Origin: Anaerofilum hominis
Lineage (GTDB): Bacteria; Bacillota; Clostridia; Oscillospirales; Ruminococcaceae
Length of the DNA stretch: 64,000 nucleotides
Assembly (NCBI RefSeq): GCF_014287275.1
Contig: NZ_JACONZ010000002.1
Span: 1-64,000, forward strand
Direction: 5' to 3'
Part shown: positions 1 to 7,607 of the stretch, piece after piece
Position numbering within the stretch: the stretch's first letter is position 1
Layout: each line of letters opens with the position of its first letter
Position numbers and translations under genes: made by a program
Notes under the pieces: generated by a model
What the model was told of the DNA's origin: nothing
Database searches by the model: none
The model's input: the letters and a program-made list of their open reading frames with translations, nothing else

Positions 1-209
1 TGCTCCAAAATCAGCGACCGCTCCAGGTCCGGGTAGGTGCGGCGCAGGATGAGCTGCTTTGAGCCCGGATACCGCAGCGCATACAGCAGCGCGTCGATCA
101 GCTGTCCATAGCTTTTGCCCCCGCCCGCCGCGCCTCCGAACAGCACCTCAAACGCTTTTGCCCGCACAAATGCCAGCTGCCGCGCCGTGATGTCGATGTC
201 CAGCGTCAC
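1..209 (-). CDS. Phage terminase large subunit, N-terminal part (cut by window edge)
   Basis: This is the motor ATPase/nuclease that packages phage DNA into proheads. Only the first 69 codons are present. A GTG start at 209 overlaps the stop of the small-subunit gene in a GTGA arrangement. Around residues 19-27 there is a clear Walker A motif, GGAAGGGKS, followed by a basic stretch containing ILRRTYPDL, typical of TerL ATPase domains. The rest of the gene and presumably the head and tail genes lie to the left of the window. The gene order (small then large subunit, same strand) supports the call. Confidence 0.85.
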   Translation of the reverse strand, partial: MTLDIDITARQLAFVRAKAFEVLFGGAAGGGKSYGQLIDALLYALRYPGSKQLILRRTYPDLERSLILE

Positions 210-634
210 CGGATCACCCTCAGCTTGACCTCCAGCGCGCCCTCACTGTCGACCGCCACATTGTCGGTAAACAGTTTGTGCTTGCGCCCTAAAAGCTCCA
301 GCGCCTTGAGCCGCTGCGTGACACTCACCGGGCGCTCCACCGGGTTACCGAACATATCAAGGCCCGGATAAGTCTTTGTGCCAAACGCCATCGCCGTGAG
401 TTCCTCCAGCACCTGCGCAGCGGTGGCGATCGTCTCGCCGTCTGCCTTGGCCCTTACCTCGCCCATCAATGCATCGTACCTAGCCCGCACCTCGGCCCGC
501 GCAAACAGCTTGGACGCCTTGTTGTCCACGGTCCTGTCTGTTGCCTCCGTGCAGTTATAGGCATCCCGATAGGCGTCACGTTGGCTCTTGCCCTCTACCA
601 GGCCCCGCACAAAAGCTTCCTGTTTCACGGTCAT
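206..634 (-). CDS. Phage terminase small subunit
   Basis: The 142-residue protein recognises the packaging site and hands the DNA to the large subunit. The N-terminal KQEAFVRGLVEGKSQRDAY stretch and the following KASKLFARAEVRARYDAL region match the helix-turn-helix and oligomerisation segments of the TerS family of clostridial phages. I use the ATG at 634 because a GAGGAGGG ribosome site lies just upstream; a longer frame to 709 has no such site. It overlaps the large subunit by four bases, so the two are translationally coupled. Confidence 0.85.
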   Translation of the reverse strand: MTVKQEAFVRGLVEGKSQRDAYRDAYNCTEATDRTVDNKASKLFARAEVRARYDALMGEVRAKADGETIATAAQVLEELTAMAFGTKTYPGLDMFGNPVERPVSVTQRLKALELLGRKHKLFTDNVAVDSEGALEVKLRVIR

Positions 635-705
635 GCTGGGCCCTCCTCTCTTCTGCGTTACCCTTAAATAAAAAAACTTAGGATTTCTCCTAAGTTCAGT
701 GTAAA

Positions 706-909
706 TCATTTGGTGTCCTTTTCGTGGGACATTTTCTCAAGTTTGATTTCGTATCCCCTTCGTTGCAGAGCGAACACAGTATTGTAGTCAAAATAAAATG
801 GCAAGCCCTTTTGAAGTCGAGAAACCTTGCTTTTAGACAACCCCGTTTTTTGAGCAATACTACGTGCACTCTCTTTATTCATGATATCTGCTATCTCATC
901 AAAAATCAT
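706..909 (-). CDS. Small helix-turn-helix protein of the AT-rich insert
   Basis: A 67-residue protein with an evident helix-turn-helix (ARSIAQKTGLSKSKVSRLQKG, residues about 15-34), so probably a DNA-binding regulator. It lies in an AT-rich stretch (about 700-1900) unlike the GC-rich phage genes on either side. It is divergent from the metalloprotease at 1055 and points toward the terminase genes. The pairing of a small HTH protein with a zinc-protease-like protein resembles ImmR/ImmA-type pairs, but the divergent arrangement differs. Function is inferred only. Confidence 0.6.
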   Translation of the reverse strand: MIFDEIADIMNKESARSIAQKTGLSKSKVSRLQKGLPFYFDYNTVFALQRRGYEIKLEKMSHEKDTK

Positions 910-973
910 TTTCTTTAATCCTTTTTAGCAGCCCAGAAGCATTCTATTTTTTGTGGCATTGTTTGCTATCAGG

Positions 974-982
974 TGTTATAAT
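974..982 (+). promoter_or_regulatory. Extended -10 promoter for the metalloprotease gene
   Basis: TGTTATAAT (TG-n-TATAAT) lies 73 bases before the ATG at 1055, in the divergent gap between the HTH protein and the metalloprotease. No good -35 is visible at the usual distance, as is common for extended -10 promoters. Its presence suggests the gene is expressed on its own from the prophage. Confidence 0.5.
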
Positions 983-1054
983 GACAAAAATTATGATTTA
1001 AAGTGTGGTTGAAAAAAATTAAATGCTTTTTGTTTAACGAAAAGGGGAGCTACA

Positions 1055-1876
1055 ATGAAAGACTTGAATCTTGAAACCTTTGTAAAAACTTTGCCAAGTT
1101 TAACAAATTTGTACTATAACTTATATCCTGATATGAAAATTCTAGCCCCCTCCCAAATTATTAACATAAATATCACTTCAAGCCTCAGCAAATCACATCT
1201 TGCTCTGCGTCCAGATTTGAAAGACACGTTAACTGTTCAGAAAATTGAAGACTTCGACAACTACAACGGTCAAATGGTTCTCCCCCCACTAGTTGGCGAA
1301 CCTATTCATATACTTCTGAATAAAAACAAAATTATAGAATATTTTTCTCATAAGGACACGGAGTTAACCCCAATAGGTACATATCTTCATGAATTAACAC
1401 ATGCTATAGATTTTTACTTGATGGCACAAAAAGAAAAATTAAAATCCTATGATCCCTTGTTATCAAGTGATGACTATTTAATGTTTCAAATGTGGTCTGA
1501 ATATCACGCAAGAGAATTAGGCCTTAAATTTCTTTTAACCTTTTCTGAGAAGAATTCTGCCAATAAAAAAGAAGAATTACAGTATATATTAACAACAGCA
1601 TTTCCATATATTATTGAGGTTACTTTTAAAGAGTATCATGCGGCAAAAAATGCAGAAAGTGAAATGTATATTATAATGCAACTTTTAGGTCGCATATCTG
1701 TATGGAAGGATATATACCCCCTAGAATTTAATGATGTTTTTCTTGAAGATGTTTTTGGAACCAATATCTGGATGAAAAATATATTTTACTTTTTAAGAAA
1801 GTTTCGAACCTTAGAAGAAATTTATCCTAACTTCAACACTATGCGTCTAATTTTTTCAGAAAACTGGACCTTTTAA
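1055..1876 (+). CDS. HExxH zinc-metalloprotease-like phage cargo protein
   Basis: A 273-residue protein with no signal peptide. Residues about 111-120 contain LHELTHAIDF, an HExxH zinc site, and about 30 residues later SEYHARELG supplies a plausible third glutamate ligand, the layout of gluzincin/ImmA-like peptidases. I do not recognise a named family for the whole protein. It is transcribed against the surrounding lytic operon, has its own promoter and a GGGGAG ribosome site, and is strikingly AT-rich, so it looks like cargo (a moron) acquired separately. It could be a lysogenic-conversion or anti-phage factor, or an inducer protease acting on the neighbouring HTH protein. Confidence 0.55.
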   Translation: MKDLNLETFVKTLPSLTNLYYNLYPDMKILAPSQIININITSSLSKSHLALRPDLKDTLTVQKIEDFDNYNGQMVLPPLVGEPIHILLNKNKIIEYFSHKDTELTPIGTYLHELTHAIDFYLMAQKEKLKSYDPLLSSDDYLMFQMWSEYHARELGLKFLLTFSEKNSANKKEELQYILTTAFPYIIEVTFKEYHAAKNAESEMYIIMQLLGRISVWKDIYPLEFNDVFLEDVFGTNIWMKNIFYFLRKFRTLEEIYPNFNTMRLIFSENWTF

Positions 1877-1894
1877 AAAATTTATAATATTTTT

Positions 1895-2161
1895 TTACTC
1901 TCCCACCTTTGTTTTTTTCTTCCTCCTGACCTTGATATCCGGCCCGTGCCGGCCCCTGTAGGCCGCTGCCCGATATGGCGTGCCCACATGCCTGTAGCAG
2001 TCCGCCGGGCGTATGCCTCGCAGCGTACCAGTATCGCAAGCATAATGGCACATCATGTACGTGCCAGGCACTCCACCGGCACCGCGGTAATAATAGCAGC
2101 CCTTGCAGACGGTGATCCCGTTTTGGAGGTCCGTCTGCCGATCCAACTCTGCACGGGTCAT
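1895..2161 (-). CDS. Cys-rich small phage protein (GCYYYR family)
   Basis: 88 residues from the ATG at 2161, which overlaps the stop of the DUF551 gene (ATGA). The core VCKGCYYYRGAGG...MMCHYACDTG and PADCYRHVGTPY give four to five cysteines that could bind metal, and a basic RRKKK tail follows. Similar short proteins are common in clostridial prophages. No function is known to me. It is the last small gene before the AT-rich insert. Confidence 0.6.
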   Translation of the reverse strand: MTRAELDRQTDLQNGITVCKGCYYYRGAGGVPGTYMMCHYACDTGTLRGIRPADCYRHVGTPYRAAAYRGRHGPDIKVRRKKKTKVGE

Positions 2162-2406
2162 GGCTGGAGATCCTCCGGCGGGTCCGGCAGTGGCATCCAA
2201 TGAGTGACATTGCTTGACGCCCACGCCCATCCATCTGTTCTAAGAAGCCCAAACTTCGGAGCATTGCAAAAATATCTATTAGTTTGCTTTACCACGCCGT
2301 TATACACAAGCACGGTCAAAAAACAGAATTCCTCTCTTTCAATATGTTTTTTTATAGTCAGGTCATCTTCCGGCAGCCTCTCCTTGACACTGATCCACTG
2401 ACCCAT
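2158..2406 (-). CDS. DUF551 phage protein
   Basis: 82 residues from the ATG at 2406. The start WISVKERLPE and the end VTHWMPLPDPPE are the two conserved blocks of DUF551, a small protein found throughout phages and prophages with no established function. It overlaps the next gene by four bases and is overlapped by the preceding Cys-rich gene. Confidence 0.8.
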   Translation of the reverse strand: MGQWISVKERLPEDDLTIKKHIEREEFCFLTVLVYNGVVKQTNRYFCNAPKFGLLRTDGWAWASSNVTHWMPLPDPPEDLQP

Positions 2407-2593
2407 CGTCCCGCGCCTCCTCTGCCACATATTGCTTGTCTCTGCTCCACCTAAAGTTTTTACAGCAGTTCCAGTAGCTTTTTATCTCGCTTAACTTTAG
2501 ACAAGGGATATACTCATCGCTGGACCCGCCAGACCAATGCGCACAATTACAGCAGCGACGGTTTGATTTTTTGGATTTGTCTACGAGTTTCAC
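2363..2593 (-). CDS. Small Cys-rich phage protein
   Basis: 76 residues from a GTG at 2593 that overlaps the stop of the preceding gene (GTGA) and has a GGAGGGAG ribosome site. RRCCNCAHW, then a cysteine in IPCLKL and CCKNF further on, form a probable zinc site. Its 3' end overlaps the DUF551 gene by 44 bases in another frame, which is unusually long for this cassette, so the true end of one of them may be subject to revision. Confidence 0.55.
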   Translation of the reverse strand: MKLVDKSKKSNRRCCNCAHWSGGSSDEYIPCLKLSEIKSYWNCCKNFRWSRDKQYVAEEARDDGSVDQCQGEAAGR

Positions 2594-2847
2594 GTCATGT
2601 CTCCCTCCATCAGGTCCATCCGAGCTCCGCACCACTTACAGATGGGTGTGACGCACTCGCCCTCTCGACCTGCACATGCGGAGCATATCCATTTGCAATA
2701 TTTGGGACTCCATATCCACCGCCCGTGCACCACCGGCGCGGCTTCAACGGTGGGAAGTGCATTGATATCGTAGCGGTAAACGAAATCTTCCAGTACACCG
2801 TCTTCACTTTTCACGTATGGAATTTTATCGGCATCAATCAGTCTCAT
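2590..2847 (-). CDS. Zinc-ribbon phage protein (RLIDAD family)
   Basis: 85 residues. It opens with MRLIDADKIPY and contains LPTVEAAPVVHGRW, both hallmarks of a small clostridial prophage family, then two Cys pairs (CSACAG and CKWCGAR) typical of a zinc ribbon. The stop overlaps the next gene's GTG, and its own ATG overlaps the 23-residue gene before it. The role is unknown. Confidence 0.65.
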   Translation of the reverse strand: MRLIDADKIPYVKSEDGVLEDFVYRYDINALPTVEAAPVVHGRWIWSPKYCKWICSACAGREGECVTPICKWCGARMDLMEGDMT

Positions 2848-2915
2848 ATTTTCTCTTTTTCCTCCGTTAGGTTCATCCTTTCTTTCAGCGCCTCACGGCT
2901 GATCAGATCATCCAT
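2844..2915 (-). CDS. 23-residue phage peptide
   Basis: A minimal frame from the ATG at 2915 with a perfect AGGAGG site, encoding MDDLISREALKERMNLTEEK plus three residues. It overlaps the end of the 57-residue gene upstream and the start of the next gene by four bases. The DLISREAL motif normally opens a larger prophage protein, so this may be a cut-down version kept for translational coupling. Confidence 0.45.
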   Translation of the reverse strand: MDDLISREALKERMNLTEEKEKI

Positions 2916-3081
2916 GCTGGGCCTCCTTTCTCGTGACAAACACAATGCAAGCGCACCGATTACAAAACCGCTCATGGTTGTCCTGTCTGCACAGGCCCAC
3001 GCCCATTCCATATTTGCGCTCGGTGAAAGCGTTATAATTCCAGTACTCGCAATCGGAACAGTATTTCTCTTGGCTTTCCAT
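2908..3081 (-). CDS. 57-residue Cys-rich phage protein
   Basis: ATG at 3081 preceded by GGGGGAGG. The protein has CSDCEYW near the N-terminus and CRQ...CNRCAC in the second half, suggesting a knuckle-type zinc site. It overlaps the start of the 23-residue peptide gene. It is part of the coupled train of small early genes and has no known function. Confidence 0.55.
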   Translation of the reverse strand: MESQEKYCSDCEYWNYNAFTERKYGMGVGLCRQDNHERFCNRCACIVFVTRKEAQHG

Positions 3082-3109
3082 ATCTGCCTCCCCCGGCTCA
3101 GGCCGGATG

Positions 3110-3709
3110 TTATTTTTCGGTCAGCATGCGGCCACACATGGGGCAGAATCTAATATTTACACCCTCCCAACCGAATGCATGGTCAAAGTAGGACAGCGTG
3201 TCCCCGTGTATGCGAAAGTCGTGTGCTCCTCCTTCGCCCCAATCGGTATGCTCCGTACAGCATGACTCGCAACCCTTCTCCCGCTCCTGCTTCTCGCGGA
3301 AGGCATCCTTTGCAGCCTCGACAGCCTGCCACTCCGCCTCACTGCGGCGGATGTGGCTATACTGGGCCTGCATCACGTTAAGGGTCTGGATATGCTGTTC
3401 AATTTCCGTCATGTACTGCTCTTTTTTTACTTCCCAATCCGCCCTGACCAGTTCTCGGAGGCGGCTCGTTGGAATATCTCGGATGATCTCCAGCCGTTGG
3501 CCTGATTCCGTCCGCAAAGTCATTCCACGCCCATAAGCGTCTAAAATGCGCTCGATTTCCTCAGGCGTAAGCCCCGTGTTCTCGTAGGCCTCAAGCGATG
3601 CTCTTATTTGGGTCATCCATTCGACATACTTTTCGCACCCGTAGTCACATTGACCTCCGTGTGGGCAATCCGGCGTATTGCAAGGGCATTTATTGCTCAG
3701 TTTTTCCAT
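3110..3709 (-). CDS. Phage hypothetical protein with YENTGLTPEEI motif and zinc ribbon
   Basis: 199 residues. The N-terminus carries six cysteines (KCPCNTPDCPHGGQCDYGC), then AYENTGLTPEEIERIL, a motif shared with other small genes in this cassette. A central coiled coil (about residues 85-145) follows, and a C-terminal RFCPMCGRML knuckle matches CCTEH upstream to make a zinc site. This family is abundant in clostridial prophages without an assigned role. Confidence 0.6.
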   Translation of the reverse strand: MEKLSNKCPCNTPDCPHGGQCDYGCEKYVEWMTQIRASLEAYENTGLTPEEIERILDAYGRGMTLRTESGQRLEIIRDIPTSRLRELVRADWEVKKEQYMTEIEQHIQTLNVMQAQYSHIRRSEAEWQAVEAAKDAFREKQEREKGCESCCTEHTDWGEGGAHDFRIHGDTLSYFDHAFGWEGVNIRFCPMCGRMLTEK

Positions 3710-3712
3710 GGC

Positions 3713-3922
3713 CTACTCCTTTTTTGATTTCCAAATCCGCCTTGGCTTCGGCGGCTTGTACGGCAGCACCACGCACCGCCCCTCCCGGTCAGCCTGGGCC
3801 AGTTCGCGGAGGCGGTCAAGGTCGTAGTCGTCGCCCAGGATGTTCTCGATGTCCAGCAGGCGCTCCTCCATGTCGCTGTAATATGGCTTGTCAATGGGGT
3901 TTGTCAGTCTTTCCAATTTCAT
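3713..3922 (-). CDS. Small phage hypothetical protein
   Basis: 69 residues, rich in acidic and arginine residues (SDMEERLLDIENIL, DLDRLRELAQADREGR) with a basic C-terminus. It probably forms a helical hairpin. Its ATG overlaps the stop of the preceding gene by four bases. No function is recognisable. Confidence 0.5.
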   Translation of the reverse strand: MKLERLTNPIDKPYYSDMEERLLDIENILGDDYDLDRLRELAQADREGRCVVLPYKPPKPRRIWKSKKE

Positions 3923-4113
3923 TTCTCCAGCCCCTCCATTCTGGCTTTCAACTCGATGATTTCCTCCGGCTCCAGTCCCGTGTCCTCGTAGGCAGCGAGG
4001 CGTACCACGGCATTACTGGCAGGCGCGCTTTTGCGCTCCTTGTTAAGGTAGGCGCTGGTGCATCCCTTGATGCGGATGCATCTGTCGCCATAGTGTTCGG
4101 TCAATCTTTCCAT
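3919..4113 (-). CDS. Small phage protein with AAYEDTGLEPEEI motif
   Basis: 64 residues opening with MERLTEHYGD and carrying AAYEDTGLEPEEIIEL. The same motif occurs in the 199-residue protein at 3110-3709, so the two may share a domain. Conserved in clostridial prophages, role unknown. It is coupled to the next gene by an ATGA overlap. Confidence 0.55.
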   Translation of the reverse strand: MERLTEHYGDRCIRIKGCTSAYLNKERKSAPASNAVVRLAAYEDTGLEPEEIIELKARMEGLEK

Positions 4114-4116
4114 CGT

Positions 4117-4275
4117 CTACTCACTCCAATTCACGGTCAAACAATCCATGCAGATTTCGAGTTGCCGGTCCAGCTCTCGGTATATTTCTGCATAGGTACG
4201 CGCGAGTTCAACGGGAGCACGTGTCTGTCCCATCCACTCCTGGATGCACTCTTTCATTTCGTCAATAGTTACCAT
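4117..4275 (-). CDS. 52-residue phage protein
   Basis: ATG at 4275 after a GGAGGAGGG site. It encodes MVTIDEMKECIQEWMGQ... ending in TVNWSE and is mostly helical with two cysteines (ICMDC). It fills the gap between two accepted small genes in the same orientation with good spacing. Function unknown. Confidence 0.5.
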   Translation of the reverse strand: MVTIDEMKECIQEWMGQTRAPVELARTYAEIYRELDRQLEICMDCLTVNWSE

Positions 4276-4278
4276 CGT

Positions 4279-4557
4279 CTATCCCTCCTCCTGCGCGGGC
4301 TGGGTGAGCCAGTTCAGCACTCTTCCGATGCACCGCTCGATGCAGCGGTATTTGTTATTGTCGCAGATTTCACACCTGTCGAAGTATGTCAGAAACTCTG
4401 CCAGCTCCTCATCACTCATGGCCCGGATGCGGTCAGCATTTGTAGGCGGGATATAGTTCGCTCCTGGTCTCCATTTGCTGGGCGTATGCCCCGCACGGCA
4501 GTCAATACAGTCAACGCCATCCTTTGCCCCTGCGCAGCTATCACAGTTTTTGACCAT
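4279..4557 (-). CDS. Cys-rich phage protein
   Basis: 92 residues from the ATG at 4557, which shares one base with the stop of the upstream gene (TAATG). CDSCAG...CIDC near the start and CEICDNNKYRCIERC later give eight cysteines, so one or two zinc sites are likely. It contains a MSDEELAEFL helix found in several clostridial prophage proteins. No known role. Confidence 0.6.
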   Translation of the reverse strand: MVKNCDSCAGAKDGVDCIDCRAGHTPSKWRPGANYIPPTNADRIRAMSDEELAEFLTYFDRCEICDNNKYRCIERCIGRVLNWLTQPAQEEG

Positions 4558-4955
4558 TACCCCTCGCCCCCTTCCGGCTGGCGGTAGGCAATCCCGAGTG
4601 CATCCAGCACTCGACAAACAGTCGCCCGGTCATAGTCTTTGGTGGCCTCTGCCAAATCAGCATATGGTTTCATGTCCGGGTGGTCTGTTACACCTTGATT
4701 GACTTTTTCTTGCCACCAGCCGTTGTGTACTGCCTCGCAGATTTCTTCAAACCGTTCCAGCGTCAGCGGCTCGGTGACCGCGGTCTCGGCGCGGTTCATG
4801 CAGTCAATAGCCATGCTCAGAGCAATTGCAAAACATGGGTCTGGTAACTTTGCGTTTGCGTAGTCTTTGAGTGCTGTCAGGTATTCCAGCGCCTTATCTG
4901 TTGGCATGATAACACGATGTGTCTCTGTTAGGCTCTGCTCTAGCTTTTTACTCAT
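4557..4955 (-). CDS. Phage hypothetical protein (GWWQEK family)
   Basis: 132 residues from the ATG at 4955. The second half (FEEICEAVHNGWWQEK, then DHPDMKPYADL and YDRATV) is conserved in many clostridial prophage proteins that sit in early operons. Its N-terminal helix is variable. The start overlaps the preceding gene by eight bases. No enzymatic motif is visible. Confidence 0.6.
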   Translation of the reverse strand: MSKKLEQSLTETHRVIMPTDKALEYLTALKDYANAKLPDPCFAIALSMAIDCMNRAETAVTEPLTLERFEEICEAVHNGWWQEKVNQGVTDHPDMKPYADLAEATKDYDRATVCRVLDALGIAYRQPEGGEG

Positions 4956-5232
4956 CGGCGGCCTCCCTTGTCTCCTCGCACTCCATGCGCAGCGGACACC
5001 ATCTGGGCGAACTTTTGAGCTGAGGGACATTCCCACCCATTACCGTGAATCCGATGAACTTTGCCATCCTCGGACTATGTGGGCAAACCTTATAAAATGT
5101 TTCCTCAGCATCCGGGTGTTCGCAGAAACAAGATCCTCTGGGATTTCCCCTGTTATTTCTGTTTACCGCACAATACCCAGTAAGTTTCATGTAACTGCAA
5201 ATTTTGCATATCGGAGTTATATGTTTACTCAT
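4948..5232 (-). CDS. Cys-rich small phage protein
   Basis: 94 residues with eight cysteines (PICKICSY, GYCAV, GSCFCEH, KVCPHS, RWCPLRMEC), likely one or two zinc-binding units. Its ATG at 5232 overlaps the stop of the upstream gene by eight bases. It belongs to the run of small coupled early genes. Role unknown. Confidence 0.55.
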   Translation of the reverse strand: MSKHITPICKICSYMKLTGYCAVNRNNRGNPRGSCFCEHPDAEETFYKVCPHSPRMAKFIGFTVMGGNVPQLKSSPRWCPLRMECEETREAADE

Positions 5233-5554
5233 GATTTTCTCCCTCCTCGGCCCCCAGGAGGCGATAAGCCCGCTTTATGTAATATCGTTCAAGTCGTTCT
5301 GTTTGCATCGTATCAACAGAGTACGTTTCGATCGATAGCCGGAGTGCTCGTTGCGCCGCGTCCCTCTCCGCCGTCAGCCGCTCGATCTCTGCGGCCTGCC
5401 GCTCGATCTCTGCGGCCTGCTCCTTGATCAGATCTGCCGCGTCCCAATATAATCTATACGGGTAGGGAGCGCCAGCCTCGTGATAATGACAGCTCTTGCA
5501 ATCGGCGCGAAAATCGAAGCACCGCAGCTCCGTGACGATCATCTCTTTATCCAT
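5225..5554 (-). CDS. Coiled-coil phage protein with N-terminal Cys pair
   Basis: 109 residues from the ATG at 5554. An N-terminal ADCKSCHYHEAG Cys/His cluster is followed by KEQAAEIERQAAEIERLTAERD, a regular heptad that predicts a coiled coil. The internal direct repeat QAAEIER is coded by a near-exact DNA repeat at about 5386-5425. It is the first small gene after the DnaB helicase gene. Confidence 0.55.
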   Translation of the reverse strand: MDKEMIVTELRCFDFRADCKSCHYHEAGAPYPYRLYWDAADLIKEQAAEIERQAAEIERLTAERDAAQRALRLSIETYSVDTMQTERLERYYIKRAYRLLGAEEGENHE

Positions 5555-5605
5555 TGTCGACCTCCTTGATTTCCAGGTAGCCACCCCCGTAAACCCGACC
5601 CAATT

Positions 5606-6853
5606 TCAGCTTTCATATCTTGTCTCATAGCTGACATAGCTGTGATACTGCGGCTGCCAGGCAAACTTCAACTCTCCGACACCCCCGTGCCGATTCTTGA
5701 GGATGCTCGCCGTAACCTCCGCGCTGCGGTCCCCGGATAAGAACCCCTCGAATTTCTCCACCTCCAGGGCGATCACCACATCCGCGTCCTGTTCCACCGC
5801 TGCGCCTCCGTACAGATCGCCTTGAGTAGGCCTCCGCCCGTCGGTGGCACGGGATAGCTGCACCAGCTCCACAATGCACAGGTCATGCTTCATGGCAAGC
5901 GCTTTCAGTTCATGGGTAGTGGCGGCGATCTCTTCCCACTGATTTTTCTTCTGCTCCCGCGCAGACATAAGACCGAGATGATCGATGAACAGCACATCCG
6001 GGTGATAGCGAGCGATCTTGCCCTCCACCACTTCAGCATCGATGTGCGTAGTCTCATCGAAATTGATCTTCAAACATTTTGCCTGCAGATCCAGCACTTT
6101 TGCGATTTTTGCCCGGTCCTCCTCTGTCAGGTCCCGGTCCCGCAGCCGGATAGAATTGATCTTCGTTCCGCGGCTCACTACGCGCTGCAGCAGCTGGTCG
6201 GTCGGCATTTCCATGCTGTTGTAGTTCACCTGGTGATCGAGCGCGACCTGAGTTGCCATTTGCAGCGCGAAATCCGTTTTGCCCTTGCCCGGACGCGCGG
6301 CGATCACGACCACACTTTTGCGCTGCAGCCCTCCCACGACGCGGTCAAAGTCTCGCCAACCGGTTTTGATCGATTTATCCGGCTCATACAGACTTTGCAG
6401 ATACTCCGTCGCCGCCTCCACGAAATCCTTGATGCCTGCCTCTTTCAGAGCCGCCGTGATAGCCTCCTGCCGGTCCAACGCCGCCCTGTAACGGGCAATC
6501 AGCTCCGCGGACGTGCCGCCCTCTATTTGTGCGCTTACAGCGACTGCCGTCAACTCTCTGACCCGCCAGCCCTCCAGCACGATTCCGGCATAATCCGCCA
6601 GGCGCGACACGCTGGGCGCCGTCTCACAGCACTCCAGCATCAGCTTTTGATAAGAGCTCCCCAGCACGCTCTGCGCGGTCACAAAATCCGGCGTCTTGCC
6701 CTCTGCCCTTAATTGGCCGCAGGCCTCATAAATGCGGCGCAGCGGCGCCTCTGAGAACATTTCCGCTTTTAAGCGTTCATGGATGTTCTCCGTTTCCTCC
6801 GGGAACAGCAGCATGCATCCCAGCACGCTCTCCTCCGCCAATAGGGTATCCAT
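5606..6853 (-). CDS. DnaB-type replicative DNA helicase (phage)
   Basis: 415 residues. The N-terminal DnaB domain (about 1-100) starts MDTLLAEESVLGCML. The RecA-like C-terminal half has Walker A (AARPGKGKTDFA, about 188-199), Walker B (DVLFIDHLG) and the later GGAAVEQDAD segment. It unwinds DNA at the phage fork and is loaded by the upstream DnaD-like protein, whose stop overlaps its start. Length is slightly short for bacterial DnaB (about 450) but normal for phage copies. Confidence 0.92.
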   Translation of the reverse strand: MDTLLAEESVLGCMLLFPEETENIHERLKAEMFSEAPLRRIYEACGQLRAEGKTPDFVTAQSVLGSSYQKLMLECCETAPSVSRLADYAGIVLEGWRVRELTAVAVSAQIEGGTSAELIARYRAALDRQEAITAALKEAGIKDFVEAATEYLQSLYEPDKSIKTGWRDFDRVVGGLQRKSVVVIAARPGKGKTDFALQMATQVALDHQVNYNSMEMPTDQLLQRVVSRGTKINSIRLRDRDLTEEDRAKIAKVLDLQAKCLKINFDETTHIDAEVVEGKIARYHPDVLFIDHLGLMSAREQKKNQWEEIAATTHELKALAMKHDLCIVELVQLSRATDGRRPTQGDLYGGAAVEQDADVVIALEVEKFEGFLSGDRSAEVTASILKNRHGGVGELKFAWQPQYHSYVSYETRYES

Positions 6854-7590
6854 CAGTAGTCACCCCCGAACACCTCCCGGGCTGTCATATGCTCCACATC
6901 CCGCGCTTTGTCCGGTTCCAGTTTTGGGACCACCGCAGCGGACCGGTTCACCGGCTTTCCATCTTTTCTCCACCAGTTCAACATCGTGGCGTAATGGCTC
7001 TTATACGCTTTACCGGTTTGTGCGAGATAGGCGGAGAGGCGGTCGATATATTCGGCAGCGCCCCGGTCGCCCAAGCTGTCCACCAGCTTCTCATGCTCGT
7101 CGCCCGTCAGTTCAACGTTTTTGAACTCGCCAAAAATATTTTTGTCTGCAGATGTGTCCGCGTTATCGATATCGTTATCGAATACGTTATCGAATACGAA
7201 TACGGGAACATTTGCAGACAATTGTTCGCAATTGTTTTCAACTGGATTCAACTGCCTGCAATTGTCCGCAGGTGCCGGAAATTTGCTCTTTTTCGCCCTC
7301 ACTTTCTGGTGTTTCGACCATGTGCACAACTCAAGATATTTTCTTTTGTCTATTTCGTAAATTCGCAGCAAACCGCTCTCTGAAAGCTTGACAAGCGCGG
7401 CGTTTATTTGTTTGTTCGTGACCTCTTTTAAGGCGAACAGCTTGCCGTTTATGATCCTGCTGTCGGCGTAAAACCGGCCAAAGTCATCACAATTTACGAT
7501 CAGCCGGTAAAAAAGGACCTCTTCGAACCAATTTAGACCGCTCAGAGTCTCGCTTGTGCAAATACTTTCCTTGATGATCCTGTTCGGCAT
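6853..7590 (-). CDS. Phage replication organiser / DnaD-like protein
   Basis: 245 residues. The first 100 form a winged-helix domain (ETLSGLNWFEEVLFYRLI, then KQINAALVKLSESGL) typical of phage replisome organisers that bind the origin. The C-terminal AYKSHYATMLNWWRKDG is a DnaD-like helicase-loading motif. A low-complexity Asn/Asp-rich linker (about 115-150) joins them. It shares one base with the dnaB start. The phage origin is often inside this type of gene; the linker DNA at 7140-7270 contains short repeats (cgttatcgaatacg) that could be such iterons. Confidence 0.8.
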   Translation of the reverse strand: MPNRIIKESICTSETLSGLNWFEEVLFYRLIVNCDDFGRFYADSRIINGKLFALKEVTNKQINAALVKLSESGLLRIYEIDKRKYLELCTWSKHQKVRAKKSKFPAPADNCRQLNPVENNCEQLSANVPVFVFDNVFDNDIDNADTSADKNIFGEFKNVELTGDEHEKLVDSLGDRGAAEYIDRLSAYLAQTGKAYKSHYATMLNWWRKDGKPVNRSAAVVPKLEPDKARDVEHMTAREVFGGDY

Positions 7591-7607
7591 GTGTTCACCG
7601 CCTCACT

